From Lentilactobacillus buchneri (lineage in GTDB: Bacteria > Bacillota > Bacilli > Lactobacillales > Lactobacillaceae), in NCBI RefSeq assembly GCF_018314255.1, contig NZ_CP073066.1:1178001-1242000 (forward strand): DNA of 64,000 nucleotides, read 5' to 3'. The notes beneath the pieces are model-generated. The model saw only the letters and a list, made by a program, of their open reading frames with translations, was not told where the DNA came from and made no database searches. Numbering within the stretch: position 1 is the stretch's first letter; each line of letters begins with the position of its first letter. Made by a program: the position numbers and the translations under genes. Below, piece by piece: positions 1 to 8,670 of this stretch.

Positions 1-771
1 ATCAAAAGTTGATTCCAGCAGGCAAATGTCGACAAATGATGGGGTTGAAACCCAGGTGTTAATCGGCATCGTCCGCAGTGCCGTGAATAAGACGATAAAA
101 TTATCGGTGGTCTTTTTGGATAAGACATGAAGCGTGCCGCCTTGGAAAAGTGTTGGATACAGGCTCATGACCGACAAATCAAACGAGTAGGCCGGCTGCT
201 GAAGCATCTGCAGATCCTTTGGCAAGTCGAAAGCATCACTCACCATCCAGTCGACAAAGCCGGCCAGGTTGTTGTAACTGATTTCGACACCCTTTGGAAC
301 ACCAGTAGTTCCCGAAGTGAAAATGATGTAGTAGGTTTGATCTCCATGAACCGGATGGGTCAGTCGATAATCAACTTTTTCCAGGCAAATGTGGTCGAGC
401 TGTTCCTGATCAATTTCTGGAATATCCGGCAGTTTCTCCGGTAATGGCTCAGTCGCGATGACCGCCACCGGTTTGGCAATCTGATTAATCATTTCCAAAC
501 GTTCCTTAGGTGAATTGATGTCCACCGGAATGTATGGGTGACCGGATTTAACCGCCGCCAAAAATGACACGATCATCGTAAAGGCCTTGCCGCCAAAGAC
601 GATGATTGGCTGGTTCAGCGGTAGTGCCATCGAGTCGATCCGCTCCGCTAAAGCATCCGAGTAATCTTTAAGTTCTTGATACGTGTGGTTCTCGCCATCG
701 TAGGCGTAAGCAACCTTATCCCCCTGTTTTTGTGCATGTGAATCGATTGTTGAAATGAGCGTTTCAATCAT
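1..771 (-). CDS. dltA: D-alanine--D-alanyl carrier protein ligase DltA (5' part)
   Basis: The first 257 residues are present; the gene runs off the left edge. DltA adenylates D-alanine in the cytoplasm and loads it on the carrier DltC, the first step of teichoic acid D-alanylation. The adenylation-domain phosphate-binding motif YYIIFTSGTTGVPKGVE is visible about 150 residues in, followed by the NNLAGFVDWM segment typical of DltA. The ATG at 771 is preceded by AAGGGGG nine bases upstream. It lies 14 bases downstream of dltX in the same direction, the usual dltXA order. Confidence 0.95.
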   Translation of the reverse strand, partial: MIETLISTIDSHAQKQGDKVAYAYDGENHTYQELKDYSDALAERIDSMALPLNQPIIVFGGKAFTMIVSFLAAVKSGHPYIPVDINSPKERLEMINQIAKPVAVIATEPLPEKLPDIPEIDQEQLDHICLEKVDYRLTHPVHGDQTYYIIFTSGTTGVPKGVEISYNNLAGFVDWMVSDAFDLPKDLQMLQQPAYSFDLSVMSLYPTLFQGGTLHVLSKKTTDNFIVLFTALRTMPINTWVSTPSFVDICLLESTFD

Positions 772-785
772 CTGGTTGTTCCCCC

Positions 786-929
786 TTAGAAGTCGTTATA
801 GATAAATTTCGCTTGATTAATGCCGCTATAGTCGTAGAGGTAAAAAAGAACCAACATGATCGAAAAGTAGATGAGCGTCGTGATCGTAAAGCGCACCCAC
901 GGCTTTTGCAACCATTGTCGTACTGGCAT
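786..929 (-). CDS. dltX: D-Ala-teichoic acid biosynthesis small protein DltX
   Basis: A 47-residue protein with one membrane segment (about residues 14-33) and the conserved C-terminal end IKFIYNDF-like sequence (here AKFIYNDF), typical of DltX. DltX is a small membrane peptide needed for D-alanylation by the Dlt machinery. The ATG at 929 is chosen over the longer reading (to 1004) because AAGGGGG sits eight bases before it. It is the first gene of the dlt operon, directly before dltA. Confidence 0.9.
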   Translation of the reverse strand: MPVRQWLQKPWVRFTITTLIYFSIMLVLFYLYDYSGINQAKFIYNDF

Positions 930-951
930 ATGATCATCCCCCTTGTTAAAT

Positions 952-1000
952 GGGTAACGTTTCGTCACCCATATAATATCTTGTTTTACAGCGCTTTCAA
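952..1000 (-). promoter_or_regulatory. Putative dlt operon promoter with a near-palindrome at the start site
   Basis: Reading on the minus strand, TTGAAA (1000-995), a 16-base spacer and TATTAT (978-973) form a good sigma-A promoter. Just downstream, 952-970 is a near-palindrome, GGGTAACG-TTT-CGTCACCC, with one mismatch between arms. It covers the expected transcription start and could be an operator. No regulator is identified from the sequence. Confidence 0.5.
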
Positions 1001-1020
1001 TCAAAGCGACCTTTCAATTT

Positions 1021-2214
1021 TTACGTTGCCAGGTCGTCAAATAACCTGGCAGCTAAGTTTTGAATCTGGTTGGCCGGCCGGTAGTCGTTGCTGAGTAAAA
1101 CGACACCGGATTTGCCATTACGAGTGATGAACAATGACGATTCATATCCGTAGCCAATGCCATGGGAGTGAATCCCGTTTTGCTGGTTATAAATACCGCC
1201 GCCATACGGGGCATTGAGACCCGGCTGATGCAAAATGGCTACGCTGGCTTTCGGAATAATCTTTCCTTTGAGGATCGCCTGCTCAACCTTGAAGAGGTCA
1301 AACGGGGTCATGAAAACCTGGCCGGTTCCCAATTCATTTTGCATCGATGCTTTGGCTTCGTGATACTGCCTGCTATAATTTTGTTTCAGTTGGTTAGCAG
1401 CCAACCAGTGGTACCCAAGCGTCCGGTTCGGTCGAGTGCCCCAATGTTGAACGAAGCCGGTCCCCTTGAGGTTCAGCGGTTTGGTAAACAGCTGATCGAA
1501 ATATTTGCCGTATGACTTGTGGGTAATTTTGGAAATAATCCCCGCCAATACGACGAAGTTGACCGGTTGGTACCAGTCCTTATACTTTGGTGATCGAGTG
1601 ACGATGTGGTTAACCGCGTACTTAATGACGTTTTCTTCATTCAGTGTGCGGACCGAACCGGCCTCACTCATCGTCAAACCGGAATCCATATCCATTAGAT
1701 TGCGGATGGTGATGTTCCGGGAATTGGCAATCTTTGGATAGTACTTCGACAGCTTGGTGTTCAATGACAACTTGCCCTGAGTGATCAGCTTCATTGCCAT
1801 TACCGCCGTCAGTGATTTTTGAATGGATAGAATTTGAAATTCCGAGCTGGGTGTATTTGGGATGTCTGATTTGTAATTGGCATAACCGAAGCCCTGCTGG
1901 TAGAGAATGTGGTTATTTTTGACAATAATCGCCGAGCCGACAAAGTGATTACGCTTCAGGTAACTGGTAATCTGCTTGGTCTGCTGGGTCGTTTTGTGCT
2001 GAATCTGTCTTGGCGCCGACTTTTGTGTGCTTGCCTCCCGCTTCTTAGCCGTTGAGCTGAGCTGCTGCTCCTGCCTGCGGCGATTGGCACGTTTGGCCGC
2101 TTGTTGCGTTCGAAACTCCTGGTTGTTAGCCCGCCAGTACATGGCCCCGCCCACAGTACCAACAACCGCCAGGATAATCAGTGTTATGTATAAGTACGTG
2201 CGCCCCCGTTTCAT
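1021..2214 (-). CDS. dltE: DltE/PbpX2-like serine hydrolase (beta-lactamase fold)
   Basis: A 397-residue protein with an N-terminal membrane anchor (about residues 7-27), a charged linker, and an extracellular beta-lactamase/DD-peptidase fold. The catalytic SxxK motif is SIQK (S130, K133) and the conserved tyrosine is Y215 in WYQPVNF; the YxN asparagine is absent (Y-Q-P). In Lactiplantibacillus plantarum the gene in this place, formerly pbpX2, was shown to be DltE, a D-alanyl esterase acting on lipoteichoic acid, which also has a changed YxN motif. The location just upstream of dltX supports that role here. Start at 2214 is set by AAAGGGGGG before ATG; the longer reading lacks a site. A DD-carboxypeptidase activity is the alternative. 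Confidence 0.75.
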   Translation of the reverse strand: MKRGRTYLYITLIILAVVGTVGGAMYWRANNQEFRTQQAAKRANRRRQEQQLSSTAKKREASTQKSAPRQIQHKTTQQTKQITSYLKRNHFVGSAIIVKNNHILYQQGFGYANYKSDIPNTPSSEFQILSIQKSLTAVMAMKLITQGKLSLNTKLSKYYPKIANSRNITIRNLMDMDSGLTMSEAGSVRTLNEENVIKYAVNHIVTRSPKYKDWYQPVNFVVLAGIISKITHKSYGKYFDQLFTKPLNLKGTGFVQHWGTRPNRTLGYHWLAANQLKQNYSRQYHEAKASMQNELGTGQVFMTPFDLFKVEQAILKGKIIPKASVAILHQPGLNAPYGGGIYNQQNGIHSHGIGYGYESSLFITRNGKSGVVLLSNDYRPANQIQNLAARLFDDLAT

Positions 2215-2475
2215 GGGCTCACCCCCCTTTAAAAACCGGAAACACGGCTGTAAACCGTTTGTAATATTCCAGTAACATTTAATTAAGTCCATTATGAACA
2301 AACCGAAATAAATGGCAACGATTTCGCAGGAAATTCAGCCGCCCTTTAGCTAAGTTTTAGTTTCTTGAGAATTTCTTTAATTTTCGGTGATGGTTTTGGC
2401 ATGGTTTTTCTTCTTAAATCTTAATAATTAAGTTATCACCTCCGCATAACGATTCCGGAAACGAATGGATAACAA
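2215..2475. other. Intergenic region upstream of the dltE-like gene
   Basis: About 260 bases between the dltE-like gene and the terminator of the next gene. It should hold the dltE promoter on the minus strand. No credible ORF or RNA gene is seen. Confidence 0.5.
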
Positions 2476-2528
2476 AACGCCCCTGATCGGGAGTTCCAAG
2501 CATTTGGATGCTCTCAATCAGGGGCGTT
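2476..2528 (-). terminator. Rho-independent terminator
   Basis: A perfect 12-bp inverted repeat, AACGCCCCTGAT (2476-2487) and ATCAGGGGCGTT (2517-2528), with a TTTTGTT run on the minus strand. It ends the gene at 2542-3897. Confidence 0.85.
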
Positions 2529-2541
2529 AATGATTAACATT

Positions 2542-3897
2542 TTAGTAATAAGTAGCGACAATATTCATCTTGGCAAGAAATGCCGAAGCCGTCATGTTGT
2601 TCTTCAGTGGTGACTGGTTCAAGAAGACCACTGCGACGTGCTGGTTGCCGTCTGAGGCGGTGTAGCCGGTGTTAAATCCGCTGCCGGGATAAGTTCCGTT
2701 ATTGGACTTCATCCCTTTTTGATCAACGTACATCCCACCGGAATACTTGGTGCTGTAACTGGTTAGCTGCTGATACCCCTTGGCAGTCAGCACTTTGCCG
2801 TTTTGCAGGCCAATAACAAACTTGTAGTAGTCATTTGGCGTCGTCAAAACGTTGCCGGCGCCGGGCAGCGCTGAAAGGGCCGGATAGGAAACCGACTGGG
2901 AGTTCTGGTAGTCATTGCCGTTGGAACTGCTATAGCTGACAGCCTTAATCGCCGTCAAATCCGGTTGGGTTTCGTTAATCGCATTGGTATTCTTCATGCC
3001 CAGCTTGTTCAAAATCCGCGACTGGAGATTCTTGGTGTAGGACTTGCCGGTGACTTTGGCGATAACGCCAGCTAACAGAACGTAGTTGATGTCACTGTAG
3101 CTGAAACTGTGTTTGTTAGTGGACTTCAAAGCCTTAATGGCGTTGGTGTAGGCTTGATCTTCGGTGACCTGATCGTCAGGCGCCTTGATTGTTCCCTTGA
3201 TGCCTGAGGTCATGGTCAATAGCTGCTGGATGGTGATCGTCTTGCTGTGGGCGACTTGTGGGAAGTACTTGCTCAAAGTCGTGGTGGCTGTCAACTTCTT
3301 GGTGTTGATCAATTGTTGGATCATTGCTGCAGTCATGGTGTTTTGAAGTGAGGCCAGTGGATAGAGAACCGACCCATCACTGGTATTCTTGGTGCTGTGG
3401 AGCATGTTGGCATAGCCGTTGTTAACCAAAGTGGGTTGCAGGTTCTTGTTGTGAGAAACCAGGACGCTGCCAACAGCATTATATTTTTGCATGGTGGCTT
3501 GGGCGATTGCCTTGAACGAAGTCTGCTTAAGTGCATTGGCGTTGATCCAACCCAAAATTTTACCATTGAGGCGGATTTGCGCATATGTAACCGACTTGGC
3601 CTTTTGCGTCTGCATCACGCGGACGTATTGGTTGTTGTACTTGCTGCTGTCTGTTGTAGTCGTTGGCGTTCCGGTGGTGTTCTTGACCCCAGGGACGTTG
3701 GAATAAATTTGGTAGCCGCTTGCAAGTGACTTTGGTGTGATAATTTGGGCGTCGTAACGGGTGGACGTTGATTTAGTGGTGCTGGTAGTGGATGATGCTG
3801 TGGCACTGGCGCTGGTCGGCTGGGTCGTCGAAATGCCCAGCAAGAGCGCTCCGGCAGCGATTAATAGGGTTGCCTTTAATTTATTTTTGGTATTCAT
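2542..3897 (-). CDS. Secreted beta-lactamase-fold protein with degenerate active site
   Basis: A 451-residue secreted protein: signal peptide (about residues 1-31, ending near PTSAS), a Thr/Ser-rich stretch, a GW/SH3-like wall-binding module (about 50-130, VTYAQIRLNGKILGWINANALKQ), then a serine beta-lactamase-like domain. It aligns by eye with the neighbour at 1021-2214. The SxxK motif reads SLQN: the codon at 3342-3340 is AAC, so the general-base lysine (residue 186) is asparagine. The YxN motif reads YSD and no HxG box is seen, so normal hydrolysis is unlikely. It may act as a wall-binding or sensing protein. ATG at 3897 has AAGGAAG upstream; an in-frame TTG seven codons earlier is less likely. 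Confidence 0.75.
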   Translation of the reverse strand: MNTKNKLKATLLIAAGALLLGISTTQPTSASATASSTTSTTKSTSTRYDAQIITPKSLASGYQIYSNVPGVKNTTGTPTTTTDSSKYNNQYVRVMQTQKAKSVTYAQIRLNGKILGWINANALKQTSFKAIAQATMQKYNAVGSVLVSHNKNLQPTLVNNGYANMLHSTKNTSDGSVLYPLASLQNTMTAAMIQQLINTKKLTATTTLSKYFPQVAHSKTITIQQLLTMTSGIKGTIKAPDDQVTEDQAYTNAIKALKSTNKHSFSYSDINYVLLAGVIAKVTGKSYTKNLQSRILNKLGMKNTNAINETQPDLTAIKAVSYSSSNGNDYQNSQSVSYPALSALPGAGNVLTTPNDYYKFVIGLQNGKVLTAKGYQQLTSYSTKYSGGMYVDQKGMKSNNGTYPGSGFNTGYTASDGNQHVAVVFLNQSPLKNNMTASAFLAKMNIVATYY

Positions 3898-4131
3898 ATT
3901 TTCATCTTCCTTGTTCAAATTGATTGGTTCGCCAAAGAAATTGTAACACTGTTAATGAATCGGGTCGTCGCCGGGGGCGGATTTTTGCCCAGATTCAGAG
4001 TTTAAATTGTAATTTTAAGAAATTCTCAGAGATAATGACGATAAACGAGTTTTGTGCCGTATCTATCTAGTATGGCCTAGCTGGCAACATTTAAATTTGC
4101 AATTATTCGTCACTTTATTCGGAGGTATTTT

Positions 4132-4821
4132 ATGGAATTTCTTGAAGTACTATTAGGATTGGGCTATATCGGCCTCATCATTGCAGCGATTTATTTATAC
4201 CAAAAACGACAAAAGCAAGAGCCTGCACCGTTTGGCTGGAAGCACCTGGGGATTGCCTTCTGTGTGTTATTTGTGATTGGGATGGCCACGGGCGGAACCC
4301 AGTCAGATAATTCCAGTTCGACTCAAACCAGTCAGCAAGCCGACTCAGCGACTGAATCCAGTGCGTCAGAGGAGTCGTTGGATGAATCAACGGAAACCGA
4401 GGAACCCGGGTCATCGGAATCAGAATCAGATGACCCGGACGAAGATCCTTATGCCGCTTTGTCCGCAAAAGAACGGGATGAGTTTAACCAAAGTCTGGAT
4501 GATGAGTTGATTCAAGACCAAAAGGAGGCCGAAAATGGCGAGAATGCCTATGCTTGGTCACTATTTGTTGGCGGAATTGTTTATGATAAGCAACGCGGCT
4601 TTATTGTTAAAGTCAATGACAATTTCCAGCAACTCAGCAATGCAAATAAGACGATCATTGGTCACAGTGTGCAAAGCTTCATCCAATCCCAGCTGCTGAT
4701 GATCGGCAAGGACGTTCAGCCGGATGATCCCTACCCGTATATCAATTTTCACTATGGGTATGATCGGGTTGGCGATTCACGGATGTGGGATCCTGCGAAG
4801 TTTAAATTTAGTGAGTCTTAA
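4132..4821 (+). CDS. Membrane protein with acidic linker and extracellular domain, unknown function
   Basis: A 229-residue protein with two N-terminal hydrophobic segments (about 5-24 and 38-56), a Ser/Thr/Glu/Asp-rich low-complexity linker (about 60-112) and a compact C-terminal domain of about 110 residues starting with YAALSAKERDEFNQSLDDELIQ. The family is not recognised. GGAGGT five bases before the ATG supports the start. It is a single gene ended by a hairpin just downstream. Confidence 0.75.
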   Translation: MEFLEVLLGLGYIGLIIAAIYLYQKRQKQEPAPFGWKHLGIAFCVLFVIGMATGGTQSDNSSSTQTSQQADSATESSASEESLDESTETEEPGSSESESDDPDEDPYAALSAKERDEFNQSLDDELIQDQKEAENGENAYAWSLFVGGIVYDKQRGFIVKVNDNFQQLSNANKTIIGHSVQSFIQSQLLMIGKDVQPDDPYPYINFHYGYDRVGDSRMWDPAKFKFSES

Positions 4822-4826
4822 GGGAC

Positions 4827-4876
4827 AAATCAAGGCTTAGTGAGTGTGTTGACTCGCCAAGCCTTTTGATTTGCGC
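4827..4876 (+). terminator. Probable terminator hairpin
   Basis: AAATCAAGGCTT and AAGCCTTTTGATTT form imperfect inverted arms, with GAGT/ACTC inside. The T-run is weak. Confidence 0.5.
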
Positions 4877-5023
4877 CGTTTATGATATTAATATGTTTTA
4901 CCATCATCGCACGTTTTGGGTACTGACTGGCAAAAGTGGCCAACTAACCCCGGAAACCAGCCTAAATTCAAGTAATCTCACAATGAGATTGGTATAATTG
5001 AAGCCAGATAACACAAGAAAAGA

Positions 5024-6931
5024 GTGATTATATTGAGGGGAAAAAGTTTTGTCATTACCGCTTTAAGCGGCCTGATGGTTTTGGGAGCCAGTGCGGCCAT
5101 CGGATTTGTGAGTCAGGCGGCAACCGTTAAACGGACCGTCGTCAACGTGACGTTCAAGCCCAGTACCAGCGAGGCTGATTTGAGCAACTACGTCTACGAC
5201 ACGGTCGATCCAACAAGTCCCAACCATCATCATTACTTAACGCCGAGTGAATTTGCCGACAAATTTGGCCAATCCACCAGTTACATTCAGTCATTTAAAG
5301 ACTATCTCAACAAATATCATATTCGCAGTTACGCGTATCCCGGCAATTTGGCAATGAAGCTGACCGCCACGCCGAAAAACATGCAAAAGGCTTTTAACGC
5401 AAAATATGTCAAACCGGCCAAGAAGGGTTACGAAGCCACTACCAGCTATAAGCTGCCTGGCAATTTATCAAGTAAGGTGGTTGCCGTAATCGGGCTGTAC
5501 GCGCAAAAGCCGACTAAAAAGGCGACTGCAAAGAAAACAACCAAAAAAGCAGCTGCTTCCCATGCATTAATGGCCGATTTGCCGATTTCCAACCAGCAGC
5601 CAAACACCAACGTTTCAGCAAACACCTTTTCACTGAAGTACGGTGCCGGAAAGTTTGCCAAAGCCTACCAATTGAATCCCCTGTATCAAAAGGGTCTTCA
5701 GGGCCAAGGGCAGCGGATCGGTATTATCACTGTTAGCGACATTCATGACGGCGACGTGGCGACCTACTGGAAGCAATCCGGCATTGACGCTAATGTGAGT
5801 CAAATTCACCACCACTACCTCGTCAATCCAAAGGCCGAGGTCCAAAAGAGCGTCAACTATCTCCTCGGCAGCCCGCAGACCGAAACAACGGTTGACGTGG
5901 AATCAGCCTCATCAGTTGCCCCAAAGGCAGATATTGATCTCTACATTGGCGATGACACCAATCCAAATACATCTGACCCTTCAGCGATCTACACCGGCAC
6001 GATGTCGGCCATTTCCGACAACCAGGACAAGCAGCTTTCATCAAGCTTCTCGGCTGCTCCTGAAGTGACCGCCGACTGGGGCGATCCAAGCGCAACCGTC
6101 AAACAAACCTCAGACGCGTTTAACTTAATGTATGAACAGGCAGCCGCACAAGGCATTACCGTCTTTCAGGCCAGTGGTGACTATGGCCCGGTTAGTCAAC
6201 CGAGTGCCAAGGAAAACCATGGTCTGTCGACTTCCCCTTATCAGGTCTTAGTGGGCGGAACCACCTTGCCATACCAGAAGATTCTGAATAATAAAGTCAT
6301 TACGGTTTCCAAGGAACGCGCTTGGGGCGACACGTACGCTCAGACCGCCAATGAAAAACAGATGGGTATCTTTGGCGGCGGTGGCGGCGGCTTCTGAGCT
6401 TTGAATCCGACCCCTCGTTATCAGCAAGGGGTTTCCGGTGTGAATACGTTTAGAGCGGAAAATTTTCTAACGTATAAAAACGGCAAGTTCACTCTCACCA
6501 AGCATCCCCACATTATCTTTGGAACCGGCAACTCACGCAACATTCCTGACGTTGCCGGCAACGCTGATTTGCAAACCGGGTATGCGACCTACGTCACAGG
6601 AAAAAATCCAGTGCTAAAGGGTAAAAAGGTCCTTCGCATCCCAAGCACAAAATGGCTGATTGGCGGCGGAACCAGTTACACCTCACCACAGATGGCTGGT
6701 GCCAACGCCGTGATGAACAGCGGCCGCCAAACCCCAATCGGTTTCTGGAATCCGCAAATTTATAAATTTGCTCAAGAGTCAGACAGTCCGTTTAACGTCC
6801 TCGATGACGCTGATAACAACAACAATTTGTACTACACCGGCCAACCTGGCAAGATTTACAACCAGGCGAGTGGATTGGGGACCATTAACTTCACGCAGCT
6901 TTACAATAAATTTGCCGATGAAACCAATTAA
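5024..6931 (+). pseudogene. Sedolisin (S53, pro-kumamolisin type) protease split by one in-frame TGA
   Basis: Read through, this is a 635-residue secreted acid serine protease. It has a signal segment (about 8-31), an activation prodomain (about 40-170, with HHHYLTPSEF), and the catalytic domain. The expected residues are present: E287 and D291 in TETTVDVES, the oxyanion Asp in QASGDYGP, and S551 in GTSYTSPQMAG, plus the C-terminal calcium-site region (NVLDDADNNNN). At codon 458 (6395-6397) the family's conserved GGGFS segment reads GGGGGGF followed by TGA, and the same frame continues ALNPTPRYQQGV. TCA (Ser) to TGA would need one change. Without readthrough the product lacks the nucleophile serine. 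The start is GTG 5024 or TTG 5033; both have weak ribosome sites. A sequencing error is the alternative. Confidence 0.85.
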
Positions 6932-6997
6932 TTTGGAGCAGAAATACTCCCGACCAAGTAGACAATTAAATAATTAAAACTGTTATGCAGTTTCTTC

Positions 6998-7047
6998 AAC
7001 GGCATGATTGTGATATTCTATCGGGATCATGCCGTTGGTTATTTTTT
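6998..7047 (+). terminator. Rho-independent terminator
   Basis: AACGGCATGAT (6998-7008) pairs with ATCATGCCGTT (7026-7036), followed by a TTTTTT run. It ends the sedolisin gene. Confidence 0.85.
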
Positions 7048-7091
7048 GTCGTTTCTGACTAGTCCCACTCAAAAATTTAAAAGTATATTAT

Positions 7092-7105
7092 TGTAACCGC
7101 TTCCA
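7092..7105 (+). promoter_or_regulatory. cre (CcpA) site
   Basis: TGTAACCGCTTCCA matches the 14-base catabolite-response consensus TGWNANCGNTNWCA at all but one position. It lies 43 bases before the 3-hydroxyacyl-CoA dehydrogenase start, so carbon catabolite repression is likely. Confidence 0.7.
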
Positions 7106-7147
7106 TTCCGGCATACAATATGTGTGCATTAAGAAAGGATGGATATT

Positions 7148-8044
7148 ATGAACGTTAATAAAGTCGTCATTCTGGGCGGCGGGGTTCTCGGAAGTCAGAT
7201 TGCTTATCAATCCGCTTTTTCAGGGTTCCCAACCGTCATCTATGACATTTCAGATGAAGCCGTCGATAGTGCCAAGCAAAAAGTTGCCAGTTATCCAAAA
7301 CAGTATCAACAGGACATCAACGCCACCGATGCCCAAATTGACACCGCCAACAGTAATCTATCACTCACCACTGATTTAAAGTCTGCCGTCACTGGTGCCA
7401 GCGTCATTATCGAAGCCGTCCCGGAACGACTCGATATTAAGGAATCGACTTACAAGAACCTGGCGCCGTTTATCGCCGACGATGCGCTATTGTTGACGAA
7501 TTCATCAACGCTAATTCCAAGTCAATTGATTGATTTTGTACCAAATAAGCAACGATTTATGGCGATGCACTTTGCTAATTTAATTTGGATCCACAATGTG
7601 GCTGAGATAATGTGGGCCCCTGACACCCCTCAATCAACCATTGACGATGCCGAAGATTTTGCCAAACAAATTCACATGATCCCAATTTTGATCAGAAAAG
7701 AAATCTCTGGGTACATCATGAATTCAATTTTCCTGCCAATGATCAATGCCGCACTATCTCTGTGGACAAATGGCTTCTCAGACCCAATTTCAATCGATAA
7801 GAACTGGATGGTCAGCATGGGAGTCGACCGCGGTCCGTTTGGATTCCTTGATATCATGGGACTCAACACCGCCGTCAACATCGAAATGGGATTCTATGAG
7901 AATACCAAAGACGAGACTTATCAAAAGATTGCTGATAAACTCAATGAACTGGTCAAAGCCAACAAGCTGGGGGTTGCCACTGGCGAAGGCTTCTATCACT
8001 ATCCAAATCCGGAATACCAGAATCCTGATTTCGTGAAAGCTTAG
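7148..8044 (+). CDS. 3-hydroxyacyl-CoA dehydrogenase family protein (copy 1)
   Basis: A 298-residue NAD(P)-dependent dehydrogenase. The Rossmann motif GGGVLGSQIA is at residues 8-17, followed by the acidic YDIS; NSSTLIPS and MHFAN mark the catalytic region, and the C-terminal helical domain ends GEGFYHYPNPEY. The usual catalytic HFxNP motif reads HFANLIW, so the substrate may not be an acyl-CoA; beta-oxidation is not expected in this group. ATG 7148 is preferred because AGAAAGGA lies at proper distance; ATG 7139 overlaps that site. A paralogue is at 21465-22355, and both have cre sites. Confidence 0.8.
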   Translation: MNVNKVVILGGGVLGSQIAYQSAFSGFPTVIYDISDEAVDSAKQKVASYPKQYQQDINATDAQIDTANSNLSLTTDLKSAVTGASVIIEAVPERLDIKESTYKNLAPFIADDALLLTNSSTLIPSQLIDFVPNKQRFMAMHFANLIWIHNVAEIMWAPDTPQSTIDDAEDFAKQIHMIPILIRKEISGYIMNSIFLPMINAALSLWTNGFSDPISIDKNWMVSMGVDRGPFGFLDIMGLNTAVNIEMGFYENTKDETYQKIADKLNELVKANKLGVATGEGFYHYPNPEYQNPDFVKA

Positions 8045-8065
8045 TTTGTTCATATTTGAAATTCG

Positions 8066-8130
8066 AGAAGAGGCATACCTCCAAGGTTTATGTGATCGCC
8101 TTGAGGGTATGCCTCTTCTTGAATATTTTT
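8066..8130 (+). terminator. Rho-independent terminator
   Basis: AGAAGAGGCATACC (8066-8079) pairs with GGTATGCCTCTTCT (8106-8119), followed by a T-run at 8126-8130. Confidence 0.85.
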
Positions 8131-8164
8131 AAATACCAGTTTATGATTTTCATAATTGGAAAGG

Positions 8165-8659
8165 ATGATTAATTATTTCAAAAAATGTTCGAATACTAAT
8201 AACATACTGGGCAAACTTTATCATCGGCTTAAGCCTTATGCTGTGGTTCGACGACGCCACCATCTATACATATTGCCACCAGTTAGTGGTATCGGCGCTA
8301 ATTCATTTCAACTGACCGTGACCTTATTGGTTGACTTGCTGCTGTTTGGACTCATCAGCGCTGGGAGTTATTATTTGGTGAACAATCAGCTGATCGACTA
8401 CCGTATCCCCCAACGCTATTCGGTTTGGATCGCATGGGTGATCATCGCCAGCGTTGTCATCACAATTTGCTTAAACCTTCTTAATACCACTTTTGTCATC
8501 ACGGCCGCAATTGCGGTGTTTCTCCCGCTGCCAATGCTAATTGCCATTTGTTCGCCGATTATTGCTAGTCGAGGTCGGCGTTGGTTTCTGCTGGGGCTCA
8601 CTTTGCAAATTGCCTGGGGTCTCTTGTTAATTGAACTATGGTTTGGATCACCCATGTGA
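8165..8659 (+). CDS. Four-helix membrane protein, unknown function
   Basis: About 164 residues with four hydrophobic segments (starting near FQLTVTLLVDLLLFG, YSVWIAWVIIASVV, TTFVITAAIAVFLPL and WFLLGLTLQIAWGLLL) and a basic N-terminus. The family is not recognised. The start is uncertain: GGAAAGG is immediately before ATG 8165, and TTG 8156 lies inside that site, so a rare codon a little downstream is possible. It is convergent with the zinc-ribbon gene, with only 11 bases between the stops. Confidence 0.55.
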   Translation: MINYFKKCSNTNNILGKLYHRLKPYAVVRRRHHLYILPPVSGIGANSFQLTVTLLVDLLLFGLISAGSYYLVNNQLIDYRIPQRYSVWIAWVIIASVVITICLNLLNTTFVITAAIAVFLPLPMLIAICSPIIASRGRRWFLLGLTLQIAWGLLLIELWFGSPM

Positions 8660-8670
8660 AAGACACATCA

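Noticed and set aside
127..444. Open frame of 105 codons on the plus strand
   Set aside because: Lies antisense inside dltA, with no ribosome site.
6395..6397. TGA as selenocysteine in the sedolisin gene
   Set aside because: The family has serine here, it is not a redox site, and no SECIS-like hairpin is seen just downstream.
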